In this document: positions 1-5,735 of the stretch, piece after piece
Layout of the letters: every line of letters starts with the position of its first letter
Numbering within the stretch: the stretch's first letter is position 1
DNA from: Pseudomonadota bacterium
Lineage (GTDB): Bacteria > Pseudomonadota > Gammaproteobacteria > Burkholderiales > Ferrovaceae
DNA length: 8,453 nucleotides
Direction: 5' to 3'
NCBI GenBank assembly: GCA_021811005.1
Contig: JAJZPY010000087.1
Span: 1 to 8,453 of the forward strand
Notes under the pieces: generated by a model
The model's database searches: none
What the model saw: only the letters and a program-made list of their open reading frames with translations
What the model was told of the DNA's origin: nothing
Program-made: the position numbers and the translations under genes

Positions 1-186
1 GGAGGCATCCAGGGCCTGCTGGGACCGCTGCTGGGCGGGGCCATCCTGACCTTGCTGCCCGAGCTGTTGCGCGGCCTGCAGGAATTCCGCATGGCCGCCA
101 ACGGCCTCATCCTGATTGTGGTGGTGCTGTTCCTGCCTCAGGGGCTGTGGGACCCGGGCCGCTTCAGGCGCTGGCTGAAAAAATGA
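1..186 (+). CDS. livM: Branched-chain amino acid ABC transporter permease, LivM type (3' end only)
   Basis: Only the last 61 codons are in the window; the 5' part lies off the left edge. The visible peptide opens with GGIQGLLGPLLGGAIL, continues through LLPELLR and a hydrophobic segment (about residues 35-46, NGLILIVVVLFLP), and ends in a basic tail, RFRRWLKK. This is the characteristic LivM ending: a conserved gly-rich GxxGPxxGA stretch, the LLPE-LR motif, a final membrane helix and a P-x-GLW turn. The protein would be an inner-membrane permease subunit that pairs with LivH and couples to the LivG/LivF ATPases to import leucine, isoleucine, valine or related amino acids. The stop codon is 7 nt before livG, so the genes are surely co-transcribed. 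A urea-type UrtC permease is a less likely alternative, because the downstream ATPases look like LivG/LivF. Confidence 0.88.
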   Translation, partial: GGIQGLLGPLLGGAILTLLPELLRGLQEFRMAANGLILIVVVLFLPQGLWDPGRFRRWLKK

Positions 187-193
187 GGGCCGC

Positions 194-955
194 ATGCTGA
201 AACTGGGAAACCTGTCGCGCCAGTTTGGCGGAGTGCGGGCGCTTGACGACGTCACCCTGACCATCCCCCCAGGACAGATTTACGGTCTCATCGGCCCCAA
301 CGGGGCCGGCAAGACCACCGTATTCAACCTGGTCACCGGGCTTTTCCCGCCCAGCGGCGGCACGCTCGAATACGACGGGCGAAGCCTGCTGGGCCTCCCG
401 CCCGAGCGCATCGCGTTGCGCGGCATCGCGCGCACGTTCCAGAACATTCGCCTGTTCCAGGAGATGACGCTCATCGACAACGTGATCGTCGGCATGCACG
501 CCCACCTGCCTTACAATTTTCTCGACCTGCTGCTGCGCACGACCCGGTTCCGCGAGATTGAACGCAAGGCCAGGACCCGCGCGCTGCAACTGCTGCACCG
601 GGTGGGGCTGGGACCGTTGTGCGAAGAACTGGCCGGCAACCTGTCCTACGGCAACCAGCGCAAGCTCGAAATCGCGCGCGCCCTCGCCAGCAACCCGAGG
701 CTGCTGCTTTTGGACGAACCGGTGGCCGGCATGAACGCCACCGAAAAAAACGAGATCATGTCGCTCATCCGCTCCCTGAAACAGGACCGCCTGACCGTGT
801 TCATGATCGAGCACGACATGCGGTTTGTCATGGGGTTGTGCGACACCGTGGCCGTTCTGAACTTCGGCCGCATCATTGCGGAAGGAAAGCCGGCCGCCAT
901 CCAGGCCAATCCGTCCGTGATCGAAGCCTATCTCGGACAGGAGGAGCCGGCATGA
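194..955 (+). CDS. livG: Branched-chain amino acid ABC transporter ATP-binding protein LivG
   Basis: This is a 253-residue ABC ATPase, close to the usual LivG length of about 255. Walker A is GPNGAGKT at residues 34-41. The Q-loop is TFQNIRLF with Gln83, and the stretch after it (MTLIDNVIVGMHA) is typical of LivG. The signature is LSYGNQR at 150-156; a Tyr replacing the first Gly of LSGGQ is normal for LivG. Walker B is LLLLDEP at 170-176 with catalytic Glu175, and the switch histidine is His207 in MIEHDM. It should sit on the cytoplasmic face of the membrane as a heterodimer with LivF and power uptake through LivHM. The ATG at 194 is preceded by GAGGG (185-189), which overlaps the livM stop, with a rather short 4-nt spacing. 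Its last 4 nt overlap livF as ATGA, indicating translational coupling. The transported substrate cannot be read from the ATPase. Confidence 0.93.
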   Translation: MLKLGNLSRQFGGVRALDDVTLTIPPGQIYGLIGPNGAGKTTVFNLVTGLFPPSGGTLEYDGRSLLGLPPERIALRGIARTFQNIRLFQEMTLIDNVIVGMHAHLPYNFLDLLLRTTRFREIERKARTRALQLLHRVGLGPLCEELAGNLSYGNQRKLEIARALASNPRLLLLDEPVAGMNATEKNEIMSLIRSLKQDRLTVFMIEHDMRFVMGLCDTVAVLNFGRIIAEGKPAAIQANPSVIEAYLGQEEPA

Positions 956-1668
956 GCGAACAGCCGCGCGCGCCCCTGCTCCGCATCGACGCACTGCGCG
1001 TGACCTACGGCCATGTGGAAGCGGTGCGGGAGCTGTCGCTTGAAGTCCATGCGGGAGAAATGGTCGCCCTGGTGGGCGCCAACGGTGCCGGGAAAAGCAC
1101 CACCCTGCTGGCCCTTTCCGGCCTTGTCCAACCGCGCGCCGGCCGCATCCTGTGGGAAGGGCAGGACATCACCCGCTGGCCTGCCCATCGCCGCGTGGCC
1201 GCAGGGCTTGTGCAGGTGGCCGAAGGGCGTGCCATTCTCAAGACGCTCACCGTGCGGGAAAACCTGGAGCTGGGCGCCTACCCGCGCCCTGGAAAACCGG
1301 ACCTCGACCCCGTCTTCGAGCGCTTTCCCATCCTGCGAAACCGTGCCAGCCAGCTGGCTGGCAATCTCTCCGGCGGCGAGCAGCAGATGCTCGCCATCGG
1401 CCGTGCGCTGCTGGCGGAACCCCGCTTGCTCATGCTGGACGAACCCTCCATGGGGCTGGCACCGATGGTGGTGCGGGATATTTTTGAGACCCTGCGGGAA
1501 ATCCACCAGCAAGGCCTGACCATCCTGCTCGTGGAACAGAACGTGCGGCAGGCGCTCCGCCTGGCGGACCGTGCCTATGTGCTTGAAACAGGCACAGTCA
1601 CCCTGGGCGGCCCGGCCGGCGAGCTGGCCGGCGATCCGCGGGTGGTGGCAGCCTACCTGGGCGGCTGA
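952..1668 (+). CDS. livF: Branched-chain amino acid ABC transporter ATP-binding protein LivF
   Basis: This is a 238-residue ABC ATPase, matching the usual LivF length of about 237. Walker A is GANGAGKS at residues 42-49, the Q-loop Gln88 lies in GLVQVAEGR, the signature LSGGEQQ is at 139-145, and Walker B LLMLDEP is at 159-165. The switch position reads LVEQN, with Gln in place of the usual His; this is a normal LivF trait and is not damage. It is the second nucleotide-binding subunit of the LivFGHM importer. The same frame is open upstream to 619, but the start at 952 is chosen for two reasons. A perfect AGGAGG lies at 939-944, 7 nt upstream, and the ATG overlaps the livG stop (ATGA). The protein also begins with the expected LivF N terminus (LLRIDALRVTYG). 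It is the last gene of the operon and faces a convergent hydrolase gene 13 nt downstream. Confidence 0.93.
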   Translation: MSEQPRAPLLRIDALRVTYGHVEAVRELSLEVHAGEMVALVGANGAGKSTTLLALSGLVQPRAGRILWEGQDITRWPAHRRVAAGLVQVAEGRAILKTLTVRENLELGAYPRPGKPDLDPVFERFPILRNRASQLAGNLSGGEQQMLAIGRALLAEPRLLMLDEPSMGLAPMVVRDIFETLREIHQQGLTILLVEQNVRQALRLADRAYVLETGTVTLGGPAGELAGDPRVVAAYLGG

Positions 1669-1684
1669 GCCTCCTTCCGGCTCA
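1666..1684. terminator. Small hairpin between convergent livF and hydrolase genes
   Basis: TGAGCC (1666-1671) and GGCTCA (1679-1684) form a perfect 6-bp stem around the 7-nt loop TCCTTCC. The outer three bases of each arm are the stop codons of livF (TGA, plus strand) and of the hydrolase gene (TGA, minus strand), so the two stops pair with each other. It could act as a short bidirectional terminator or 3'-end stabiliser. Neither side has a U-tract, so factor-independent termination is doubtful. Confidence 0.3.
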
Positions 1685-2380
1685 CAGGTAAATCGACAGG
1701 AACTCCAGGGTGCGGCCGCGTGCCAGGGCAGCGGCTGCCTGGTTGAACATGCGCCGGGCCCAGCAATTGAAACCGTGGTCCACGCCCGGATAAGTTTGCA
1801 CCCAGGCATCCGCCTTCGGCGCGAAGGCCTTGGACACCGCCTTGACCGCAGCCGGGGAAATCAGCGCATCCTGCTCCCCGACATGGAACAGCATGGGGCA
1901 TTTGATGTGCTCGGCCTGATCCAGGTGAGCGTCGATGCCGGCACCGTAATAGCATACGGCAGCGTCCACGCGCCCTGAAGCAGCAAACAGGTAGGACAGC
2001 AGTCCGCCCATGCAGTATCCGATGCTCGCCACCTTGCCCGCCAGTTCCGGACGTCCGCGCAGGACGGATGCCGCGGCAGAAAGGTCGCGCACGGCTTGTC
2101 CGAAATCGAGACCGGATTTCAGGGCACGTCCCCGCACAAAGCCCGCTTCGTCATACCCCAGTTCCACCCGTGGCTGCTGTCGCCAGAACACGTCCGGAGC
2201 CAGCACCACGAATCCGTCCAGGGCAAATTGGTCTGCCACGGCACGGATATGCTCGTTGACGCCGAAAATTTCCTGGACCAGCACGATTCCCGGGCCTTTG
2301 CCGGCGGGAGGCAGGCTCAGATAGGCGCCAAAAGTGCCCCCATCGGGGCTGTCGATTTCCACCCAGCGCGCATTGTTCAT
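1682..2380 (-). CDS. Dienelactone hydrolase family protein (alpha/beta hydrolase)
   Basis: This is a 232-residue single-domain alpha/beta hydrolase of the dienelactone hydrolase (carboxymethylenebutenolidase) family, whose members are usually about 230-240 residues. The nucleophile elbow is GYCMGG with Cys123. The acid is Asp171 (HVGEQDA) and the base is His202 (GVDHGF), so the Cys-Asp-His triad of the family is complete. Glu37 in VQEIFG matches the conserved Glu that interacts with the nucleophile in this family. No signal peptide is visible, so it should be cytoplasmic. Known members open the lactone ring of dienelactones in chlorocatechol breakdown, but many paralogues have other ester or lactone substrates. 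No catabolic genes are nearby, so the substrate is unknown. An in-frame ATG lies 14 codons upstream (2422), but 2380 is preferred because GGAGG sits 7 nt before it. Confidence 0.9.
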   Translation of the reverse strand: MNNARWVEIDSPDGGTFGAYLSLPPAGKGPGIVLVQEIFGVNEHIRAVADQFALDGFVVLAPDVFWRQQPRVELGYDEAGFVRGRALKSGLDFGQAVRDLSAAASVLRGRPELAGKVASIGYCMGGLLSYLFAASGRVDAAVCYYGAGIDAHLDQAEHIKCPMLFHVGEQDALISPAAVKAVSKAFAPKADAWVQTYPGVDHGFNCWARRMFNQAAAALARGRTLEFLSIYL

Positions 2381-2387
2381 GAACTTT

Positions 2388-2392
2388 CCTCC
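2388..2392 (-). promoter_or_regulatory. Ribosome binding site that fixes the hydrolase start
   Basis: On the minus strand this reads GGAGG (followed by AAAG), 7 nt before the ATG at 2380-2378. It supports that ATG over the in-frame ATG at 2422, which lacks a comparable site. Further upstream on the minus strand, TAGAAT (plus-strand 2437-2442) is a possible -10 element, but no good -35 accompanies it. Confidence 0.7.
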
Positions 2393-2525
2393 AGGCTCGT
2401 TTTGAGCGGCGGATTTTCTCACAGGAACTGCAGCGGATTCTACTGGTGAAACATCGCAGAAATTTGACGAATTATTTCCACTCCTTGTACCGGCCGCCTG
2501 TCATCGCAAACACCATACTGGCTGA

Positions 2526-3824
2526 ATGTCCTCTTCACTGAACGTGCTGCAAAAGGTGTTCGGGTACCCTGCTTTTCGTGGGCAACAAGAGGCCATCGTC
2601 GCGCATCTCGTTGCCGGAAAAAACGCCCTCGTGCTCATGCCCACCGGTGGGGGAAAATCGCTCTGTTACCAGCTTCCCGCCCTCCTGCGTCCGGGGCTGG
2701 CTCTGGTGGTGTCACCCCTGATTGCGCTCATGCAGGATCAGGTGGCTTCACTTCGGGCACGGGGGGTTGCCGCCGCCTGCCTCAATTCCTCGCTCGATCC
2801 GGCCGCAATTCAGGATTGCATGGCCGCGCTGCATTGCGGCCGCCTCAAACTGTTGTATGTTTCGCCCGAACGGCTCACCCAACCGGCTTTTCTCGCACTG
2901 CTGGAAACCTTGCACCGGGAACAGCCGCTGGCGCTGTTCGCCATCGACGAAGCCCATTGCATCGCCGAATGGGGTCATGATTTCCGTCCCGAATACCGCC
3001 AGCTGGAAATCCTGTGCCAGCGTTTCCCGGAAGTGCCGCGCATTGCGCTGACGGCAACGGCCGATCTGCAAACCCGGCACGAAATCCTGGAGCAGCTGCA
3101 TCTTGAAAACTGCGCCCAGTTCATCAGCAGCTTCGATCGCCCCAACCTCGGTTACAGCATCTGTCCCAAGCATCATCCGTCGGCCCAAATTGCCGCATTC
3201 CTGCACGAACGCCATGCGCATCACAGCGGCATCATCTACTGCCAGTCACGGCGCCAGGCGGAAACCACGGCACAGTGGCTGCAACGGCAGGGCTGGCCCG
3301 GTCTGCCCTATCACGCCGGGTTGCCGATGAAAATGCGCGCCTGCCATCAGCAACGTTTCCTGAGCGAACCCGGCCTCATCATGGTGGCCACGGTGGCTTT
3401 CGGCATGGGGGTGGACAAGCCGGACGTGCGCTTCGTGATTCATCTGGAATGCCCTAAAAACCTGGAGGGGTACTATCAGGAAACCGGGCGTTCCGGACGC
3501 GACGGACTGCCTGCCGAAGCGCTGCTGCTGTACCACGGCGCCGACCTGGCAGCCCAGGAGCTGCGCCTGCGCCACAACAGCCGCACCCCGGAACGGTTGC
3601 GCGTGGAATTGCGACGGCTGCGGGCGCTGGCACGCTACTGCCAGTCCGACGGTTGCCGGCGACAGGCGCTGCTGGACTATTTCGGGGAGCCTCACGAAGG
3701 CCGATGCGGCCGCTGCGACAATTGCAACCCGGCTTACCGGCAATGGGGGGGGCCCGCGCGACGCCACCACGCCATCACGTTTGCCGCCGATCAATTCACC
3801 CCGGGGATACATCGAACCCGGTAA
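2526..3824 (+). CDS. recQ: RecQ-family ATP-dependent DNA helicase, short form
   Basis: This is a 432-residue superfamily 2 helicase. Visible elements in order: motif 0 FRGQQEAI (18-25); motif I MPTGGGKSLCYQ (38-49, Lys44); motif Ia VSPLIALMQDQ; motif II DEAH (141-144), followed by the RecQ aromatic-rich loop CIAEWGHDFRPEY (145-157); motif III TATA (176-179); second RecA domain with IIYCQSR (236-242), VATVAFGMGVDKPD (287-300) and motif VI QETGRSGRDG (318-327). A four-cysteine zinc site follows (Cys377, Cys394, Cys397, Cys400). Only 32 unconserved residues come after it. The winged-helix RQC and HRDC domains of the roughly 610-residue E. coli RecQ are absent. RecQ enzymes unwind duplex DNA 3'-5' in recombination and fork repair. 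The ATG at 2526 starts a normal RecQ N terminus but lacks a clear Shine-Dalgarno. A TTGACG at 2464-2469 could be a -35, but no good -10 follows. A run of 8 G (3745-3752) lies just after the zinc site. Confidence 0.92.
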   Translation: MSSSLNVLQKVFGYPAFRGQQEAIVAHLVAGKNALVLMPTGGGKSLCYQLPALLRPGLALVVSPLIALMQDQVASLRARGVAAACLNSSLDPAAIQDCMAALHCGRLKLLYVSPERLTQPAFLALLETLHREQPLALFAIDEAHCIAEWGHDFRPEYRQLEILCQRFPEVPRIALTATADLQTRHEILEQLHLENCAQFISSFDRPNLGYSICPKHHPSAQIAAFLHERHAHHSGIIYCQSRRQAETTAQWLQRQGWPGLPYHAGLPMKMRACHQQRFLSEPGLIMVATVAFGMGVDKPDVRFVIHLECPKNLEGYYQETGRSGRDGLPAEALLLYHGADLAAQELRLRHNSRTPERLRVELRRLRALARYCQSDGCRRQALLDYFGEPHEGRCGRCDNCNPAYRQWGGPARRHHAITFAADQFTPGIHRTR

Positions 3825-3827
3825 AAT
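3822..3827 (+). promoter_or_regulatory. Probable -10 element for the tRNA-Leu gene
   Basis: TAAAAT matches the TATAAT consensus at five of six positions and ends 10 nt before the mature tRNA, which suits a start near 3834 with a very short leader. The bases that follow (GGCAGGCCACG) are GC-rich, as in stable-RNA promoters under stringent control. Its first three bases are the recQ stop codon. No good -35 lies at 16-18 nt; TTCACC (3795-3800) is 21 nt away. Co-transcription from recQ is also possible. Confidence 0.45.
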
Positions 3828-3837
3828 GGCAGGCCAC

Positions 3838-3926
3838 GCCCGGATGGTGAAATTGGTAGACACAAGGGACTTAAAATCCCTCGGCCCTCATCGGCCGTGC
3901 CGGTTCGATTCCGGCTCCGGGCACCA
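3838..3926 (+). tRNA. tRNA-Leu (anticodon UAA)
   Basis: The 89-nt gene includes an encoded CCA. The acceptor stem GCCCGGA (3838-3844) pairs perfectly with TCCGGGC (3916-3922), followed by discriminator A and CCA (3924-3926). The anticodon stem is AGGGA (3865-3869) with TCCCT (3877-3881), enclosing loop CTTAAAA with anticodon TAA at 3872-3874. A long class II variable arm with a CGGC/GCCG stem (3882-3897) fits leucine tRNAs. The T arm is GCCGG-TTCGATT-CCGGC (3899-3915). The D loop contains GG followed by TAGA, as expected. It decodes UUA and, by wobble, UUG codons. It lies 13 nt after the recQ stop. I see no repeated copy of its 3' end nearby that would suggest an integrated element. Confidence 0.96.
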
Positions 3927-4091
3927 CAACGTCGGCTAAGCGGGCTGAACCTGTTGCTCGCCAAGGCCTGGCTCCACCCGGTTTCTTCCCTTTTCTGTTT
4001 CGGCATAAAGCGGCTGCCACAATTCTTAACGCTTCGTTACATTCGGGAGCCGCGTTGCTTGGCATAACGAAATTGGGGTTGCCGTTGCCCC
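3927..4091. other. Non-coding spacer with short inverted repeats
   Basis: No convincing gene lies between the tRNA and the chemoreceptor promoter. GCCA/TGGC (3960-3972) is a weak 4-bp hairpin followed by a pyrimidine-rich stretch (3981-4000), possibly the 3' processing or termination region of the tRNA transcript. A perfect inverted repeat TAACG-CTT-CGTTA occupies 4027-4039, with a further TAACG at 4065-4069. GCGGCT (4010-4015) is complementary to AGCCGC (4048-4053) around this repeat. GGGG (4075-4078) and CCCC (4088-4091) could form a short stem just upstream of the sigma-28 promoter. Their functions are unknown. Confidence 0.35.
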
Positions 4092-4118
4092 TAATGATTT
4101 CCCAAATCGTGCCGATAA
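4092..4118 (+). promoter_or_regulatory. Sigma-28 (FliA) promoter for the chemoreceptor gene
   Basis: The -10 element GCCGATAA (4111-4118) is identical to the FliA consensus. Exactly 11 nt upstream, TAATGATT (4092-4099) matches six of eight bases of the -35 consensus TAAAGTTT. Spacing, orientation and position directly before an MCP gene all agree with late-class flagellar/chemotaxis regulation. The end of the -10 is only 6 nt before the ATG at 4125, so transcription should start at or within a base or two of the start codon. Confidence 0.8.
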
Positions 4119-4124
4119 GAAAAC

Positions 4125-5708
4125 ATGAAAATATTATTCGCTCCTGCCGCCAAGCTGCTCGACCGTCTGGATTTTCTTCTCAAATTCACGCTGGTCGCTG
4201 TCCTGCTTCTGCCCTCCCTGCTCCTGCTCGCTTACCTGTTCCTGTCGGGGGCGGCACTACCCGCCGGGCTGACCACCATTGCCCTGGTCTGCCTCGTTGC
4301 GGCAATTCTGGGCTATTACCTGCTCACCGGCATGTACGTGTCCCTGAACGCCGCCATGACGTCGTTCGTGTCCGCCATCGAACGTTTCAGTTCGGGCGAT
4401 CTCGCGGCTCACCTGCAGATCACTTCCCGCGATCAGCTGGGACAGGTGGCGCAGCGCTTCAACGACATGCGAAAAAATCTCAAGCGCATGATCGCACGCA
4501 TTTCAGGCGGAGCGGTCATGGTGTCCGACGCGGCTGCCAAGCTTGCCGAAAAGGCGCACCAGGTCACGCAAATGGCCCAGCATCAGACCGATGCCGCGTC
4601 GAGCGTGGCTGCTGCAGTGGAGGAAATGAGCACCAGCATCGCCATGGTGGCGCGCAATGCCACCGATGCGGAAGGGCAATCCGTGAAAGCCAGCGATATT
4701 TCGGTGGAAGGCGAAAAAGTGGTGCGCGAAGCCTCCTCCGAAATGTCCCGCATTGCCGAGGCCTTTGGCCAGTCGGCCAAGGAAATCGCATCCTTGAGCC
4801 ATCGCACCGAAGAAATCAACTCCATCGTGCACGTCATCAAGGAAATTGCCGACCAGACCAACCTGCTGGCGCTCAATGCGGCCATCGAGGCCGCCCGCGC
4901 GGGAGAACAGGGACGCGGGTTTGCCGTGGTGGCGGACGAAGTGCGCAAGCTGGCCGAACGCACCGGTAAAGCCACGGAAGAAATCACCGACATGATCGGC
5001 AACATCCAGGCCAGCATGAAAAGCGCCGTCGGCAGCATGGATGCCGGGTCCGGCCAGGTCCAGCAAGGCGTGACCCTCGCGTCGCGCGCCGGGGACACTT
5101 TGTCCGAGATCAATGTGAGTTCCCGTGAAGTGCTGTCCATGGTGCATGACATTGCCAGCGCGGTGCAGGAGCAAACCATTGCCAGCCACCAGATCGCGGA
5201 AAATATCGAACGCATTTCAACCATGGCTGAAAACAGCAGTGCCAGCATGGTCCAGATGTCAGGGGAAACCGAAAACCTCGGAAAAGTGTCCGGCACCCTC
5301 AAGGAGGCCATCGGCATTTTCAGCGGCGGCACGGCCAACGATGCCCAGCAGCTGGTGGAAAAAGGCGTGGCACTCCTTGCCGCCAAAGGGCGCGACAAGG
5401 CCTTTGCCGACTTTGCCGATCCGGCCGGCGCCTTCATCAAGCGCGACCTCTACCTTTTCGTGTATGACCTGCAGGGGAAAGTTCTGGCCCACGGCGGCAA
5501 CCCGTCCCTGGTCGGAAAATCCATGATCGATGCACGCGATGCCAACGGCAAGCTCTTCATCAAGGAGCGCATCGACATCGCCCATGCCCAGGGCAGCGGG
5601 TGGCAGGATTACATGTTCAACAACCCGGAATCCAACGTGGTGGAAAGCAAGACCTCGTACATCCGCAAAGTGGATGACATGATCATCGGTTGCGGCGTTT
5701 ACAAGTAA
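4125..5708 (+). CDS. Methyl-accepting chemotaxis protein with C-terminal Cache-like domain
   Basis: This is a 527-residue chemoreceptor. Two hydrophobic helices (about 20-40 and 47-68) are joined by only six or so residues, so there is no periplasmic sensor domain. A HAMP domain follows (about 67-120, with ERFSSGDLAAHL and SRDQLGQVAQRFNDM). The coiled-coil signalling domain spans about 130-395. Its highly conserved tip, which contacts CheA and CheW, runs from about 230 to 270 (EIADQTNLLALNAAIEAARAG, then GRGFAVVADEVRKLAERT). Residues about 404-527 look like a single Cache (sCache_2-type) domain: DLYLFVYDLQGKVLAHGG, a GKSMIDARDANGK stretch, GWQDYMFNNPE, and a final SYIRKVDDMIIGCGVYK. Topology puts this domain in the cytoplasm. 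No CheR-tethering pentapeptide is present at the C terminus. The ATG at 4125 has no good Shine-Dalgarno (AAGAAAAC only), and no other in-frame ATG, GTG or TTG occurs before the first membrane helix, so this start is kept. The ligand is unknown. Confidence 0.93.
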   Translation: MKILFAPAAKLLDRLDFLLKFTLVAVLLLPSLLLLAYLFLSGAALPAGLTTIALVCLVAAILGYYLLTGMYVSLNAAMTSFVSAIERFSSGDLAAHLQITSRDQLGQVAQRFNDMRKNLKRMIARISGGAVMVSDAAAKLAEKAHQVTQMAQHQTDAASSVAAAVEEMSTSIAMVARNATDAEGQSVKASDISVEGEKVVREASSEMSRIAEAFGQSAKEIASLSHRTEEINSIVHVIKEIADQTNLLALNAAIEAARAGEQGRGFAVVADEVRKLAERTGKATEEITDMIGNIQASMKSAVGSMDAGSGQVQQGVTLASRAGDTLSEINVSSREVLSMVHDIASAVQEQTIASHQIAENIERISTMAENSSASMVQMSGETENLGKVSGTLKEAIGIFSGGTANDAQQLVEKGVALLAAKGRDKAFADFADPAGAFIKRDLYLFVYDLQGKVLAHGGNPSLVGKSMIDARDANGKLFIKERIDIAHAQGSGWQDYMFNNPESNVVESKTSYIRKVDDMIIGCGVYK

Positions 5709-5714
5709 CTTCGC

Positions 5715-5735
5715 GTGCCCTTATTGCTTGGGCGC
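5715..5735. terminator. Weak hairpin between convergent chemoreceptor and lipoprotein genes
   Basis: GTGCCC (5715-5720) can pair with GGGCGC (5730-5735), including one G-U pair, around the 9-nt loop TTATTGCTT. The loop holds the minus-strand stop codon of the lipoprotein gene (5721-5723). Only 12 nt separate the two stop codons, so this is the only place for a compact terminator. No U-tract follows on either strand. Confidence 0.22.

Noticed and set aside
641..664. LSYG in place of LSGG in the LivG signature as a possible defect
   Set aside because: A tyrosine or similar residue at this position is common in LivG proteins, and all other ATPase motifs are intact.
619..951. Upstream extension of the livF frame to an ATG at 619
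   Set aside because: The extension lies inside livG and is arginine-rich out-of-frame translation. AGGAGG and the ATGA overlap place the true start at 952.
164..994. Long open frame of about 276 codons on the minus strand across livG
   Set aside because: It is antisense to a complete, motif-rich livG. Long antisense frames are expected in GC-rich DNA with biased third positions. Its translation is compositionally odd and resembles no family.
928..1809. Long minus-strand open frame across livF
   Set aside because: It covers livF and the end of the hydrolase gene in the wrong frame, has no recognisable domain, and both overlapped genes carry intact motifs.
3838..3926. tRNA-Leu as an integration site for a mobile element
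   Set aside because: I see no direct repeat of the tRNA 3' end, no integrase and no foreign gene block in the window; the genes on both sides look chromosomal.
4060..4078. Possible sigma-54 promoter (TTGGCA ... TTGG) upstream of the chemoreceptor
   Set aside because: The GG and the expected GC are not 10 nt apart; the second element is displaced by about two bases and reads GG. The sigma-28 match just downstream is far better.
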